Shown here one piece after another: positions 47,041-58,745 of a DNA stretch of 64,000 bases. The stretch is taken from contig JAQFVV010000151.1 in NCBI GenBank assembly GCA_028023455.1, positions 527,001-591,000 of the forward strand. The letters run 5' to 3'. Origin of the DNA: Epiperipatus broadwayi (Eukaryota > Onychophora > Udeonychophora > Euonychophora > Peripatidae). Below the pieces are notes generated by a model. The model was given only the letters and a program-made list of their open reading frames with translations, ran no database searches and had not been told where the DNA came from. The position numbers and the translations under genes are program-made. Every line of letters starts with the position of its first letter. Within the stretch, counting starts at the first letter, position 1.

Positions 47041-48383
47041 CTTCAGGGAAACACCAACATCAGCTCATATTTCATAATTCACTATGACCCAAAATATATA
47101 AATGACAATATCCACACAAACACATTAGATATAAATTTATTTACACGAATATATATACACACACATATATAAATCTAAATGTGGGTGACGGTTTGTGTAT
47201 GTATGAGACAATTATAATTTGCAATTTGTAATTCTTAATTATATCGGAAAAATTAAAATTATATTAGATAAACTTTTGACTAGAAAATTCAATTATTAAA
47301 ATATTTTACAAAACTCTTTAGCTGTCAGAGTTATTACTCATCATTCATAATATATTCTAATATTGTAATTGAAATATTCTAATTTTAATTAAAAACTGAG
47401 AGCATAAAAATAATTTTGATGACGTAATCAAACATATATATATATGAGTATATATTTTTTTTTAAAAAAAAAAGCTAAAGTACTTGTGAGTTTTCAAGTA
47501 AACCAAGATGGCAGCCCTACAAGAACTTGATAAACCTACAGTTTCTGGGGGCCCACAAAAAATGTTTATTAAAAAATGCCTGCCAGGAAACATCGTATTT
47601 AATAATTATATTTTATTTTTATTACCGTTATTTTTAAAAAGGAATCATTGTGGAAAAATTAATTACAGCATTTATTTTCTTTTTTTTGGATTAACTTATT
47701 GACATAAAAATGGGGGAGTGGGGATATATAAATACAATATTTACACTTTATTCGTGTCATGACGTGCAATCGCCATTAATGCAGACTTTTTGGGGGGACA
47801 GGATTCTGTATCTTTGGAAATAATCGATTGCATCACATTTTGTGACAGGAAGATCCCAAATTTTTACATTATGTTCAGCAATTATATTCAAAGAGACCCA
47901 TGTGTTGTAAGCATCAATAGTTTTGCTGATTTCTTATTTAATGAAATCTGAAGAAATGTTGCTTCATCCCTAGTTTTGCAAAATATGAGCATTTCTGCAA
48001 TGATGCTAGAATTACACTAACATCTATCATAGGATAGACCTTTTTGCTTAAATTTTTACTAATAGTTACTCATTACTCACCAAAATTGATTGTGGTACTG
48101 ATTTCTTAATAACTACAATAAGTGCAGACCATTATGATTTGTCAATCAGGATTAAGAACTCTTTTTTTAATCACATCTTGTATGTTTACTCTGAACATAA
48201 AGAGATTTTTGTATATCTCTCTCTCTTTTTCTCTATAGAAATATATTTTACAAAACTGAGTTCCACTCCTATAGAACTAAATGGGTTGTAAGTTGTCATT
48301 TACAATGTAAAAATTTGACTCTATATCTTTAGAATGTATGGTTTACAGATAATTTAAGGGTCATATATATATATATATACATC
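47041..48383. other. A+T-rich gap; one candidate exon-like frame
   Basis: The only point of note is ACCAAGATGGCAG at 47501-47513, followed by a 28-codon segment with balanced codon use before A+T-rich sequence. See findings. No other feature. Confidence 0.5.
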
Positions 48384-48576
48384 ATTAAAAACCAGTCAAC
48401 ACTTAAGACAATCCCAATATCAATAACAATTTCAAACTTTTGTCAAGGCAACTTCCTTTTAACAATAAAGATAGAATCCCATCATTATTAATGGTCTAGT
48501 ATACTTATATTAGACCCTAAAGATTGCAACTTGACCACAGTGAATAAAATTATTGATACAAAGAAGTTTAAATAAA
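48384..48576 (+). repeat. Tandem repeat unit 1, left part (split by PLE)
   Basis: ATTAAAAACCAGTCAACACTT... TTAAATAAA matches 51117-51318 along its whole length. Its right part continues after the PLE at 50955-51110. Confidence 0.85.
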
Positions 48577-49220
48577 CCTATAAATACAATTTATCCAAAC
48601 TGCTTCAAACTCTTTTTAGCAAAACTCTTTATTTGTACATATATATATATATATTTCAACTGATCTGCATACTTTTTCAGAGCTATGATATAATGAACAA
48701 AATAAAATAAAAAAACATAACTATATAATAACACCATAAAAAATTTTAACAATAAAAAACTAAAAACAACACAATATAAATATATATATATATATTTAAA
48801 AAAATGAAATAAATAATCAATCCCAAATAAAACAATTAATATAAAATAAAATGTACAACATAAATAAAAAATAAATATAAATTATACATGTGTATTCCTA
48901 ACGTTATACATATATACATTCAAGGACAACTATTAATCTAAGTATATTATCTATCTTATTATTAACTATCTACTAATTATCTCTATTCTTCATAAACTTA
49001 AACTTTATGATTAGTAACTAAAATTATTTTAATTTTAAACCATATATTTATTATTTCCTTACTCATTCTTCTTTTAAAAATAATATTTTATATTTATTAT
49101 TATTTCTGAATATTTAAAATCTATAAACATTATAATCTTTAAACTTACCAAGTTTATTTTGATCTTGTAAATAAAAAATAAAAAATTAGTTGTATATAAT
49201 CAAGAATATACAGGGCTGCA

Positions 49221-49866
49221 ATGTATTGTTCAAGGAAAGAAGATAATAATAAACAACAAGATTTAATAATCAATGAGTTAAAAATGAATGGTTTCTCTGT
49301 ATATATAATTAAAAGAAGTATTGAAAAAATAGAGTATAAGATAAATAAAAATGAAAAGAGTGAAGGAAAAAAGAAAGGCAAAAATAGATATATAGGAATA
49401 AAAACAAATAATAATATTAAAGTGAATAAGTTTAACAAAATTATAAAGAAGATTAATAAAAGATACTAAAGAATAATTAATACAAAAATAGTTAATAAAA
49501 AAGAGAAAACCTATTAAATTTGATAGATAACAAATACATAGGATATAATAAAGATAATAAAGAAATAATTAATGGAGTATATGTGATAAAATGCAAACAA
49601 TGTCTAGATAGTGGGATTGATAACAAATATGTGGGAGAAACAAAAAATTCTATAAAAACAAGATTAAAACAACATATGGCAGATAATAAATCACCAATAT
49701 ATATATACATACAAAAGAAACAGGACACAAATTTACACAAAGTTCAATAAAAATGAAGTTACATACAGAAAGTATTAAAGAAAGAAAAATAAAAGAAGCT
49801 ATATTAATAAAAAAGATAAAACCAGAATTTAATAGAGATTCTGGGATTAGGATGAGATTGATATAG
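49221..49866 (+). pseudogene. PLE linker and GIY-YIG endonuclease relic
   Basis: 49221-49469 gives lysine-rich linker sequence (QDLIINELKMNGFSVY...). After stops near 49470-49530 another frame gives the GIY-YIG domain: NGVYVIKCKQC, NKYVGETKNSIKTRLKQH (catalytic R and the EH/KQH region), then a frameshift near 49720. The end ERKIKEAILIKKIKPEFNRDSGI, stopping near 49866, is the normal PLE C-terminus. No RT domain upstream: the left arm replaces it. The coding is A-rich like its surroundings. Confidence 0.85.
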
Positions 49867-50797
49867 TTATAGTTATTAAATAAGATACATAAAGGTAAAT
49901 TTGTAAAGAGATAATTGTTTATAAATGAGTTGGGGATGATAAAAATGGTTAGGTTAAATGGGAGTATAAATATGGGTATATTTATAGATATTAAATAATA
50001 GAAAAATAATAAATTAATTAATTAATAAACTTAGCATAATATTTACATATAAAACAGTATAATAAAAATTTATGAGAATTATATAAGAATAATAAAAAAA
50101 GTTAAAGTATATAAAATAAAGAAATATATATGTAAATAAAGTTGTAGGGAATATATACATATAAAGCAGTATAATATAAATTTATGAGAATTATATAATA
50201 ATAATAAAAGTTAAAATGTATAAAATAATATATATAAAGAGTTGTAGGGGATATATATTTAGTTTAAATAATATGTAATAGAGGGAGCTAGGTACTTGGT
50301 AAGTTTAAAGATTAATATGTTTAATAGAGGGATCACATCACTTGGTAAGTTTAAAGATTATAATGTTTATAGGTTTTAAATATTCAGAAATAATAATAAA
50401 TATAAAATATTATTTTTAAAAGAAGAATGAGTAAAGAAATAAATATTATATGATTTAAAATTAAAAGAATTTTAGTTACTAATCATAAAGTTTAAGTTTA
50501 TGAAGAATAGAGATAATTAGTAGATTGTTAATAATAAAATAGATAATATATTTAGATTAATAGTTGTCCTTAAATGTATATATGTATAAAGTTAGGAATG
50601 CACATGTATAATTTATATTTATTTTCTATTTATGTTGTACATATTATTTTATATTGTTTTATTTGGGTTTGATTATTTATTTCAGTTTTTTTAATATATA
50701 TATTTTATATTGTTTTTAGTTTTTTATTGTTTAAATTTTTTATGGTGTTATTATATAGTTATGTTTTTTTATTTATTTTGTTCATTATATCATAGTT

Positions 50798-50833
50798 CTG
50801 AAGAAGACTGCAGGTCAGTCGAAACATACGTGT
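50798..50833 (+). ncRNA. Hammerhead-like motif in PLE right arm
   Basis: CTGAAGA (50798-50804), one extra A, GACTG (50806-50810) paired perfectly with CAGTC (50816-50820) around CAGGT, GAAA (50821-50824), then ACA/TGT as a possible stem III. The base after stem III is G, not allowed at the cleavage site, and stem I is not evident because (GT)n/(AT)n repeats have expanded. The inverted left arm near 48670-48690 has lost the core (CTGAAAA, TTGAAAT). Confidence 0.55.
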
Positions 50834-50954
50834 GTGTATATATATATGTACAAATAAAGAGTTTTGCTAAAAAGTGTTTGAAGAGGTTTGGATAAATTGT
50901 ATGTATAGGATATTAAAGCAAAAGTAAAGAAAAGTGTGATTTTGGTAATATTTA

Positions 50955-51440
50955 TTTAAATAAATCTCTTTAAATAGGTAAATATAACATATTCTGAATG
51001 CAGAATAGTCAATTGTAACATTAAAAATGGCAATTATAAATTTCAAATTGCACCCAAAATATTACTTAAGTAATAAGTGTAATAATGCTCAAGGCTAAAT
51101 GGGTTTAGAAGTAATCATTAAAAACCAGTCAACACTTAAACAATCCCAATATCAATAACAATCAACAATTTCAAACTGTTATCAAGGTAACCTCTTTTTA
51201 ACAATAAAGATGGAATCCCACCTTTATTAATGAACTAATATACTTATATAGACACTAAAGATTGCAACTTGACTACAGAGATTAAAATCATTGATACAAA
51301 GAAGCTTAAATAAACATTTTAAATGGGTAAATATAACATATTCTAAATGCAGACTAATAAATAGTCAATTATAACATTACAAACTGCAATTATAGATTTC
51401 AAATTGCACCCAAAGTATTACTTAAATAATAAGTGTAAAA
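50955..51440 (+). repeat. 345-bp tandem repeat: rest of unit 1 and full unit 2
   Basis: Segment GGTAAATATAACATATTCT ... TTTCAAATTGCACCCAAA occurs at about 50975-51075 and 51316-51425. The segment AAAAACCAGTCAACACTTAA at 51119 matches 48386. Unit length is about 345 bp; the PLE splits unit 1. Confidence 0.85.
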
Positions 51441-53107
51441 TGCATTGTCACTTGCTGAAACTGGAAGGTGATCTAATTCTATTTAGAATAAATAGTTGTA
51501 ATGAGTTAGATCTCAAAACATTATATCTAAATACTTGGCACTGTAAATTATTATTTATTATATAATATTATAATTTAAATCATCATTGGTAAGATTAAAA
51601 CTGAAAGTAATTTCATATTTGTGAGATATATATGTCAATCAGTGCAAAAACATTTAGCAATAAATTTCTGATTAATTCTTCGAGCAAAAGCAGCACTGCA
51701 GACAATCTTTCTAATATTTAAAGAAGGATAAAGTTAAAGTGGTCCTGAGTTGTAATGAGTTAATCTCAGAAACATTACACCTAAATCTTTAGCACCATAA
51801 AAATAAAAAGGGTTATCTAACATAGATCTCTTAAATAGTCATTATAATGGTAATTGTAAGAGTTAATACGCTTGATATAATTAGAGAAGGGAGACATTTT
51901 GAAATAGACAACAAAAGACTGGTTTAGAATTTTTTTAAAAAGGGCAAGACTCCACTCAAATTATACCAGACTTGATTTAAAATAGAAAAAAGAAAAAATA
52001 ATACAACTTTGAATAAAACTATAGTGATAATTTAAGTTTTAATTAGATTTTCTATCAAAAAAAATCTAATAAAAGTAATGGCTTGACAAATAACGCTAGT
52101 AATAATTGCTTATCTTCTTTTTAAAACTATGAAAGAAGAAAACAAAGTAACTTAAAAATGTTTTAATTTTAAATTTACTTAGAGTATAAAATATTTTAAG
52201 CTAAAGTATTAATTTGAAAAATGAAATGTAAAATAATTTTTGCAAAATTATTATCTAACCAAATGCAAAATAATTTTGCAAAGTTATTACCTAATCAAGA
52301 AAGAAGGAATTAAGTTGTTGTTAAAGTTGTTGTTACTGAAAAATCAGGAAGACAGTTGGTTGATTAAATAAGTAATGCTGTAATTAAAAAGAGCTAATTA
52401 AAAGGGGGGATTTATGGGTGATACTCAGAACAATGGTTGGTCAAGGGTATAAAAGCTAATAAATTGTTATTAGTTCAGTTTTTCTGAGTTTTGCTGTTAA
52501 TATTACCGGCTGAATTTTGTGGTCTCTATTATCATAGATTTTTATGGTTCAAGCAATGTTTAGGAATCTCTGAAAATGCCTTACCACTTTTCCTGCTAGA
52601 TTTGCAATTGGAATTACACCATGCAGGTCCTATAAATTATCGATAGCCTGAGATGGGACCAAAATCTTGACCTGCTATTACTGAGACAACTGCTCACCCT
52701 ATGTTCAAGAATGTGGCTAGGCAGTTAAATGAAGAAGATATGTGCTCTCATGGAAAAAAAGCTATAAGCCATTATGCAAGAATACTGCACCACGCAAATG
52801 AAAATATTAGACCTTTTAGAGACTCTAACATCATCAAAAGAGAAAATAGAAAAGCAAAACAAGAGATGATCACATCAGAAAAAGCCTTAATCAAAACCTA
52901 GGTCAAACATAAGCCAAACTGAATCAAAGTCAAAACTTAAACTGGATCAAAAGGGGATAAGATTTATATTTCCTTACAAAACTCTATTAAAATCTAGAAA
53001 ATATGTAAACTATTATTTCCTTATCTAAGATGTGAATTTTGTTTAAAATAACTTTAATACATTGTACATGCTTAAACCTGCATTTATATATGTAATATAT
53101 GCAGGAT
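51441..53107. other. A+T-rich gap, nothing recognised
   Basis: A 66-codon frame at 52701-52901 is hydrophilic and has no recognisable domain or Kozak context. No repeat match. Confidence 0.55.
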
Positions 53108-53158
53108 TCAATATGAGATGGCACTGAGAGTAGTGGGTCATGTGAAAGTCTGAGTTTA
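53108..53158 (+). repeat. Family B fragment
   Basis: CAATATGAGATGGCACTGAG, GTGGGTCATGTGAAAGTCTGAG matches 36431-36478. Confidence 0.75.
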
Positions 53159-54682
53159 AAATAACTGTAAATAATTAAAATTTTATTATAATTTGATATA
53201 ATTGTATTCTCTCTGAATCTCTCACTGTATGAAATTTAGTTAAACAAAATTGGTTAATTATATAGTCTTGTTTTAAATATTCAATGTCTGATTGCTAATA
53301 AGGTGAGTTTCTTATGTTCAATTGAGCTAGCTGAGGAATCAAATGCTAGAAGCATTTAATATTTTCTCTTGTGGATGTTCCAGTTAATTTCCTGGATGAT
53401 ACCCAAGTGCAAACCCAGTATAAGTTAAAGTATGCATGGAACTGTATTTTGCTTTTAATAGACAAAGAGCAGGTTTAACAGTCTTGAAATGTGGCCACCA
53501 TATGTGTATTTATAGACAATATCTGGTCTGACTTAGTATATTTAATATGCAAAGTATTGACTACATTTTCCTCTCTCCTTGAATAACTATATAAAATTTG
53601 ACTGGTCTAAATTATATAATAAAAAAAATTAAAAAAAATCAAAGGCCATTATAATATATATATTCCATTTATCTTCTTTGTGCATATATTTGATTTTATA
53701 TGTATAGTGTATTACTTCATCTTGTTGTTACAAGTTCTAGTTCCTTTTTAGCACTTTCTCAAACAGCTGTCTATTTACCTACTGATATTAATTTTACATT
53801 ATTGTATTAATAACATAGTCTGCCTGACTATGTCAATGATTTTAAATTAATTTTACTAAGTTTCTTTCTGCTCTGGTTTGTTTATTATGTGCAATCTCGA
53901 TTCTAACTTTGGAGCAATTTTTCACAAAGTAGTTGTTGCTCTTGTAAATCTCACATTTTATAATTATCCACATACGACTATGAGCTATGTGATTCTCTCT
54001 ATCTTAGCAAAACTCTTCGATTTGCTGTGATGACTCATATTTTTCTAATTTTGTTGGAGCTTACCTTTCAGTTTTATGGATGATTGTTTGAAGCTTTTCC
54101 ACTTAAAAACTATTTTGAAAATTTTTTGCTGAATCAACATTAACTTATATGCTTTCTTTTTTTAAAAGAACCATAATGTGTGAGTACCAAATTGATTAAA
54201 AGCTGCTCTCAGTTTCTTAACTTATGTATATCACAAAAATTCTTTGAGTATTTCTACTATGAAACTTGTACATATAACTTTTTTAGCTAGATACCTGAAT
54301 GATACATCATATACTCTTTTACACTTTTCTTTTGTTATCCATCTGGAAATATATTTCAGCTATAAATTTGGATGGTGCTCAAATGAAAATTATTAATTTT
54401 GTCAATTATTTTATTTTAAGAGAAATCTTTCAGGCTTGATGAACTGCATATTTTATTACTGATCTATATCATATTCTCCCTACAAATATAAGCATGTGAA
54501 AACTTTTGATTTGTTATTGCAAATGTTATTTAAAAGAAAAAAAATTATAAGTTGCATTATTAATATCAAAATTATAAAATAAATGTTGTGACATTAAAGA
54601 CATTTCTTCTTGATGTGTGGAATTGGTTTTATGCTCTTAATTGTTATATGCTAAATGCCTTATTTGAGTCTCTATATGATAA
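53159..54682. other. A+T-rich gap, nothing recognised
   Basis: No gene or recognisable repeat. Confidence 0.6.
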
Positions 54683-54950
54683 ATAGTGTGATGATTTCCC
54701 TTTCCCCAGCATGATAAATATAATGATTTTCATTGCCCCAATCTGATAAAGTATGATGCTTTAATTTGCCCCAACATGACAAAGTACAATTGTTTTCACT
54801 GCCCCAGCATAATGATTTCCTCTGTACCAGCATGAAGTATGATGTTTCCATTGCCTTGGCATGATAATAAATGTTTGCCAAATATTAAGCAAGTCAACTG
54901 CACCAGTGTTAAATAAGCTGATTGCACCAATGTGCCACCAATGCCAAACA
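54683..54950 (-). repeat. Degenerate minisatellite, units of about 24-33 bp
   Basis: Repeats of the type TTGCCCCAGCATGATAAAGTATGATG(N)TTT, about nine units with decay toward the right (CACCAGTGTTAAATAAGCTGATTG). The overlapping open frames on the minus strand (HAGERE..., W-rich) are translations of the repeat, not genes. Confidence 0.75.
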
Positions 54951-55985
54951 ACTTTTGTCATAAATAAGGTTTATAAACCCAGTTTAACAAAACATACATC
55001 TATGGGATTCAGGATAAATAAATAATTATAATCAGATGATAAGCTTAATAAATTTAATAACTATGTGCTATCCATATCCAGGTTAACAGGTATATGTAAA
55101 TATTCAGGACAACTATATCATTCAGATGTTTGTAAGGATCATATTATAGATCTTATATGACCTATATAATGTTATATAATCTATATAATGTTTGTCTATA
55201 TCCATTATCGACTTACAAGTGCAAATGGCCTGGAATGAATCCTGATATTTGGTTAATCCCTAATAACCTGGCTATATCTGTGACTTTTAAGTTTTTTGGA
55301 GCAACAATAAAAAATCGGAGGTTTAAAAATATATAAATATTGTTTATTAAAAACAACTTAAGGATTAGATTTTAATTAAACTAATTACAAGATTTTTTCT
55401 CTCGCACAAAAGATTATAATAATCCTCTGTTTATATTAAAATACTACTAGCATTCATTAATCTCTTTATGATTGTAAATTAAAAATTATATATATATCAA
55501 CAAGGTGAATAACATATAGCGTATATTAAGTTGCAATTTCAAAATTAAATGCCCTCTATTATAAAAACAAGATATAGATTTTATTTATTTATTTTTCTAA
55601 TTAACACGAAATGTTAGAGACCCAAACGTTTACATTTCAATAATATTTTTATCTCGGTTTATTAAGATACTGTAATAAAAGAGAGAGAGAATTGCAGAAA
55701 CAATAATAATATAAAATGCTTTCTGAAAAGAAAAAAGCTCATAAATGTTCGCCATTAAAATTCAATTAAGCTAAAGATATTATAAGATCACATGGATAAA
55801 AGCAATAATATTGTAAAAGGATTTTTTAAAAAAAAAAAAAACAACTAATATATGTTTACCATTGAAATTCAATCAAATTAAAGGTATTACAGGATCGCAT
55901 GGAAAATGTCCAGTCAGTTTGAGATTGCTAATATAAAGAAAGTAATTTAAAAATCACATTTTCTATAAGGATAATTAATAAAATC
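54951..55985. other. A+T-rich gap, nothing recognised
   Basis: One internal near-duplication (GGATT...AAAAAACAAC / TTCAATTAAG.TAAAG.TATTA...) at about 55757-55885. Otherwise featureless. Confidence 0.5.
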
Positions 55986-55986
55986 A

Positions 55987-56122
55987 AGCATAATGTTGTT
56001 TTTTTTCATATGTCATAGCATCGGCCGGGACGCGAACCCACAACCGTCTGCAACCAACTACTTGCTTGCAAGATGGCTGCGATGACCTCCTGGCTAACAA
56101 CGCTTGACAAAGTATAATGTTT
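55987..56122 (-). mobile_element. tRNA-derived SINE copy 10
   Basis: Minus orientation, T-run at 55998-56006, TCATATGTCATAGCATCGG, CGGGACGCGAACCCACAACC, TTGCTTGCAAGATGGC, TAACAACGCTTGAC. Near-matching flanks AAGCATAATGTT and AAGTATAATGTT (one mismatch) are its target duplication. It ends 18 bp before the left end of the hAT element's duplication. Confidence 0.93.
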
Positions 56123-56126
56123 GATT

Positions 56127-56629
56127 GTCTAGAACAGCGATCGGCAAACTGAGGTTCTGAAGCCACATGCGGTTCTTTGACTCCAATCTCGCGGCTCTTT
56201 TTATGTCGATAGACAAAAACACATTTTTTATTCCCTTTTGTAATTTGTAAATAAATATTTTGATAGCTCTAGGAGAGAAAAAATGCGCATTACAACATTG
56301 TTTCTTGAATTTAGTCTTGTAGAATTGTAATTATTGTATACGATGAATTTGAAATATTAGAAAATTCTGAATAAATCACTGTCAAAGTAATTTTTTGTTT
56401 TTGTTCGTTTATTTTTAAGAAATTTTTTTATTTTTGTTAGGATGTATACAGATTCTGTTAGGTTCTATTATTAAAATAAATGCTCAAATATGACCACAGC
56501 CATTCAGAAATTCATATTTTTTATGAATCTATTTTTCATCTCTTTCCTTGTGGCTCTTTTAATTGGAGAGATGTATTTAAACAAAATGACCCCTTCATGT
56601 TAAAAAGTTTGCCAAATCCTGGTCTAGAA
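56127..56629. mobile_element. Complete non-autonomous hAT element with 8-bp TSD
   Basis: Element 56135-56621 (487 bp) begins CAGCGATCGGCAAACT and ends with the inverse AGTTTGCCAAATCCTG (inverted repeat, 13 of 16). The exact 8-bp duplication GTCTAGAA is at 56127-56134 and 56622-56629, the hallmark length of hAT insertion. The subterminal ATGCGGTTCTTTG and GCGGCTCTTT motifs are common in hAT families. No transposase; the 64-codon frame overlapping its right end is not a gene. It must be moved in trans. Confidence 0.92.
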
Positions 56630-57474
56630 GATACTATATTTGGATCAAAACTACTATCAATCAGTGTTCCGTGAGCCATGTTCATGGCTTTTACTACATT
56701 AATAAAAAACTAGTCTATGCTCAATTCTTGCATTGATAATCCATACTGATCATTGTGGACTATTTAGCTAAATTAAATAACATCAGTATGTGAAAATCAT
56801 TAAATTACTTTGGCTTTAACTCAGCCATGACTGACTACAAAGTAGTAGATTATCTGTAAAGCATAAATTAGATATGTACTATACACATATTCTAAAAGAA
56901 TCCAACTTTCTCTTATATGGTAGCAATTATTATATCCTTCCATTTTACTGAATAGAATTTTTTAAAAAAATGCCCCCAGTTTAATATTCAAAGAGAGCTT
57001 CGTCTCAACGTTCCATAACATGATATAAACATTTACATGGAAATTAATAAACAGCAAGAATCAGAATGCTTCATATGTGATGATCAGACTCACTTTGTCC
57101 AATTTTCAAGTACTTAAAGAGATTGAACAACTTTTAAGAAAATGATTATAAAAATCTACAAATAGTGTGGTCCAAAACAACTAATGATGGTCAAAACCAT
57201 CCATTTTCCCTGGGCTATTTTGAGAAGATAACTTAAACATTTTCTACGAATCAAAAATAGATAGATCAAACAACAGATACTATGTTTTGGATTCTTTTAG
57301 GAAAGATCGGAATGATTTACTAACAGATATAGAGGATAGAAAATTAATCCATTTTCCTGAAATCAATATCATAAAGAGATAATGTCACCTAACTAAAGGT
57401 TAAGTAAACATAATTAATAATGTTTAGTTAAGTTCTCCAGGATAAAAAAAAAATGAAATTATTTACATTCATAG
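56630..57474. other. Spacer, nothing recognised
   Basis: No gene or repeat recognised. Confidence 0.6.
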
Positions 57475-57662
57475 AGATCCTAAGATCTAGGTGCAGTGCT
57501 CTCAGATCCAAGGCTCCTCACTGATGAAGGCCACAAGCCAGAAACTAGTCTGGGGATATTGGATGAGTAGGCACTAGATAGGGATTTTATGCACAAGCCT
57601 TCTGGCATCCATTGATTGCTCTTGTTAGCACAAGATGGCACTACTATATGGAGAGTGTTGTT
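57475..57662 (+). mobile_element. Hammerhead-family repeat X with intact core
   Basis: From GATCCTAAGATCTAGGTGCAG through the ribozyme (57501-57567), GAGTAGGCACTAGATAGGGA, ATGCACAAGCCTTCTGGCAT, CACAAGATGGCACTACTATA to GGAGAGT, after which similarity to other copies stops. The best-kept ribozyme copy of the family. Confidence 0.88.
57501..57567 (+). ncRNA. Hammerhead ribozyme, type I, family X
   Basis: CTGATGA (57521-57527) and GAAA (57541-57544). Stem II: GGC (57529-57531) with GCC (57537-57539), loop CACAA, A-A mismatch at the base. Stem III: AC/GT in ACTAGT (very short, hence dimer-dependent), C57550 as cleavage site. Stem I inner: TCCTCA (57515-57520) with TGGGGA (57551-57556), one G-T pair; internal loop 57512-57514 / 57557-57558; outer: ATCCAA (57506-57511) with TTGGAT (57559-57564), perfect; CTC/GAG may extend it. 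Twelve long-range pairs flanking an exact core are very unlikely by chance. The mismatch next to the core is the main doubt about activity. Confidence 0.82.
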
Positions 57663-58544
57663 TTGTTTTGAATTGTTTAAATAGCAGTACTTTGCAATGT
57701 TACATTTATCAACAACAAACATAATTCATTGAATTTACATGTAAACATTCTGTGATTTCAATATTATCTGCAACCAAGTTTTGTTATTTTGATTAGTAAT
57801 GTAGTATCTTCAGTTACAAAGCAAAAATGTAATGAAGCAAAAATATTTCTGTAATAATTAACACATCTGCATTATTACTATATTGAAAGTATTTTTTTTT
57901 TAAAAAAGTGAATGCAGTTGTTATAAATTTCAAAAGAAGGAGCTCTACAATGTGTTCATTTTCTAGTTTATTAATTATTTAAAAGTCAGAGAATATAAAC
58001 ATTTATAATATGTAATATCATTATGCAGACCCACTTATAATACTTGAAAATTTCAATAATACTTTTTTACGATACTACACTTCACAAATATTATGAGTAC
58101 TTTACAAAGTCCATATATTATCCACCAATTTGTAAATGAATACAGCCATTTTAACTCCAACAAAAAAGATAGAAAGATAAAATAATAATCCAGGAGATTA
58201 GTTTTAAAATGACTATACAAACCAATCTGTAAAACACAAATATATCAACATATAGATCATGCTATTTCATTATTCTGTTTACAGAATAACTACCATCCTA
58301 ATGTATACTCATTTTTTATCACTTCTGTTTATTTATATACCAAATGCCTTGGTATCTGCTTTAATAGTTTTACATTGCAAGACTACTGACCTTAACAACA
58401 TGATCATTTAAACTTACTATCAAGAAAATAGCGTTTAATTTTATTAGCTTAACAATGATATGTTACCCAGATTCCTAATTGCATAGTGCTTCTAATGGAA
58501 AAAGTAGATAGTCATTAAAGAATAACCAAATGTCTTTAATGCTT
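57663..58544. other. A+T-rich gap, nothing recognised
   Basis: No gene or repeat recognised. Confidence 0.6.
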
Positions 58545-58745
58545 AGAATTTGAGTGCCAAAATTGACAGAGTTGAGATGTTAGTCCATGAAGCTTTATCT
58601 CCAGAGTCTACCATTCTGCCACTGCACCAAATGCCTTATATGGTTTGATACATTGGAAGAGTAGCAGACTCTGAAACTCAACATTCATGATTCAAGGTTC
58701 TTCTGTTACTTTCAGGGTGTGAATTTCTTATAAATCCCCAACCAA
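58545..58745. repeat. tRNA-like repeat family E, inverted pair
   Basis: 58545-58640 (minus) ends CAGAGTCTACCATTCTGCCA, matching 40200-40225 and 26040-26060. 58645-58745 (plus) reads GAAGAGTAGCAGACTCTGAA, then B-box-like GATTCAAGGTTC. Read in sense, the family starts (GC)AGTGGTAGAATGGTAGACTC, resembling a tRNA D-arm/A-box region, so it is probably an old tRNA-derived SINE distinct from the copy 1-10 family. Confidence 0.55.

Larger units (their letters stand above)
48577..50954 (+). mobile_element. PLE with about 560-bp inverted arms and 10-bp TSD
   Basis: Inverted arms: about 48577-49150 and 50341-50910 (CAATTTATCCAAAC ... TTTATTTGTAC ... the hammerhead-like region ... AACTTACCAAG). Between them is plus-strand PLE coding (linker and GIY-YIG). 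TTTAAATAAA is at 48567-48576 and again at 50955-50964, which restores a continuous tandem-repeat unit if the element is removed. The right end has about 45 bp beyond the inverted arm. RT is missing. Confidence 0.85.

Noticed and set aside
52701-52901. Small hydrophilic protein gene
   Set aside because: 66 codons, no recognisable domain, no good start context, and no repeat or conservation evidence available.
54672-54961. Overlapping minus-strand frames with W, H and C repeats
   Set aside because: They translate a degenerate minisatellite.
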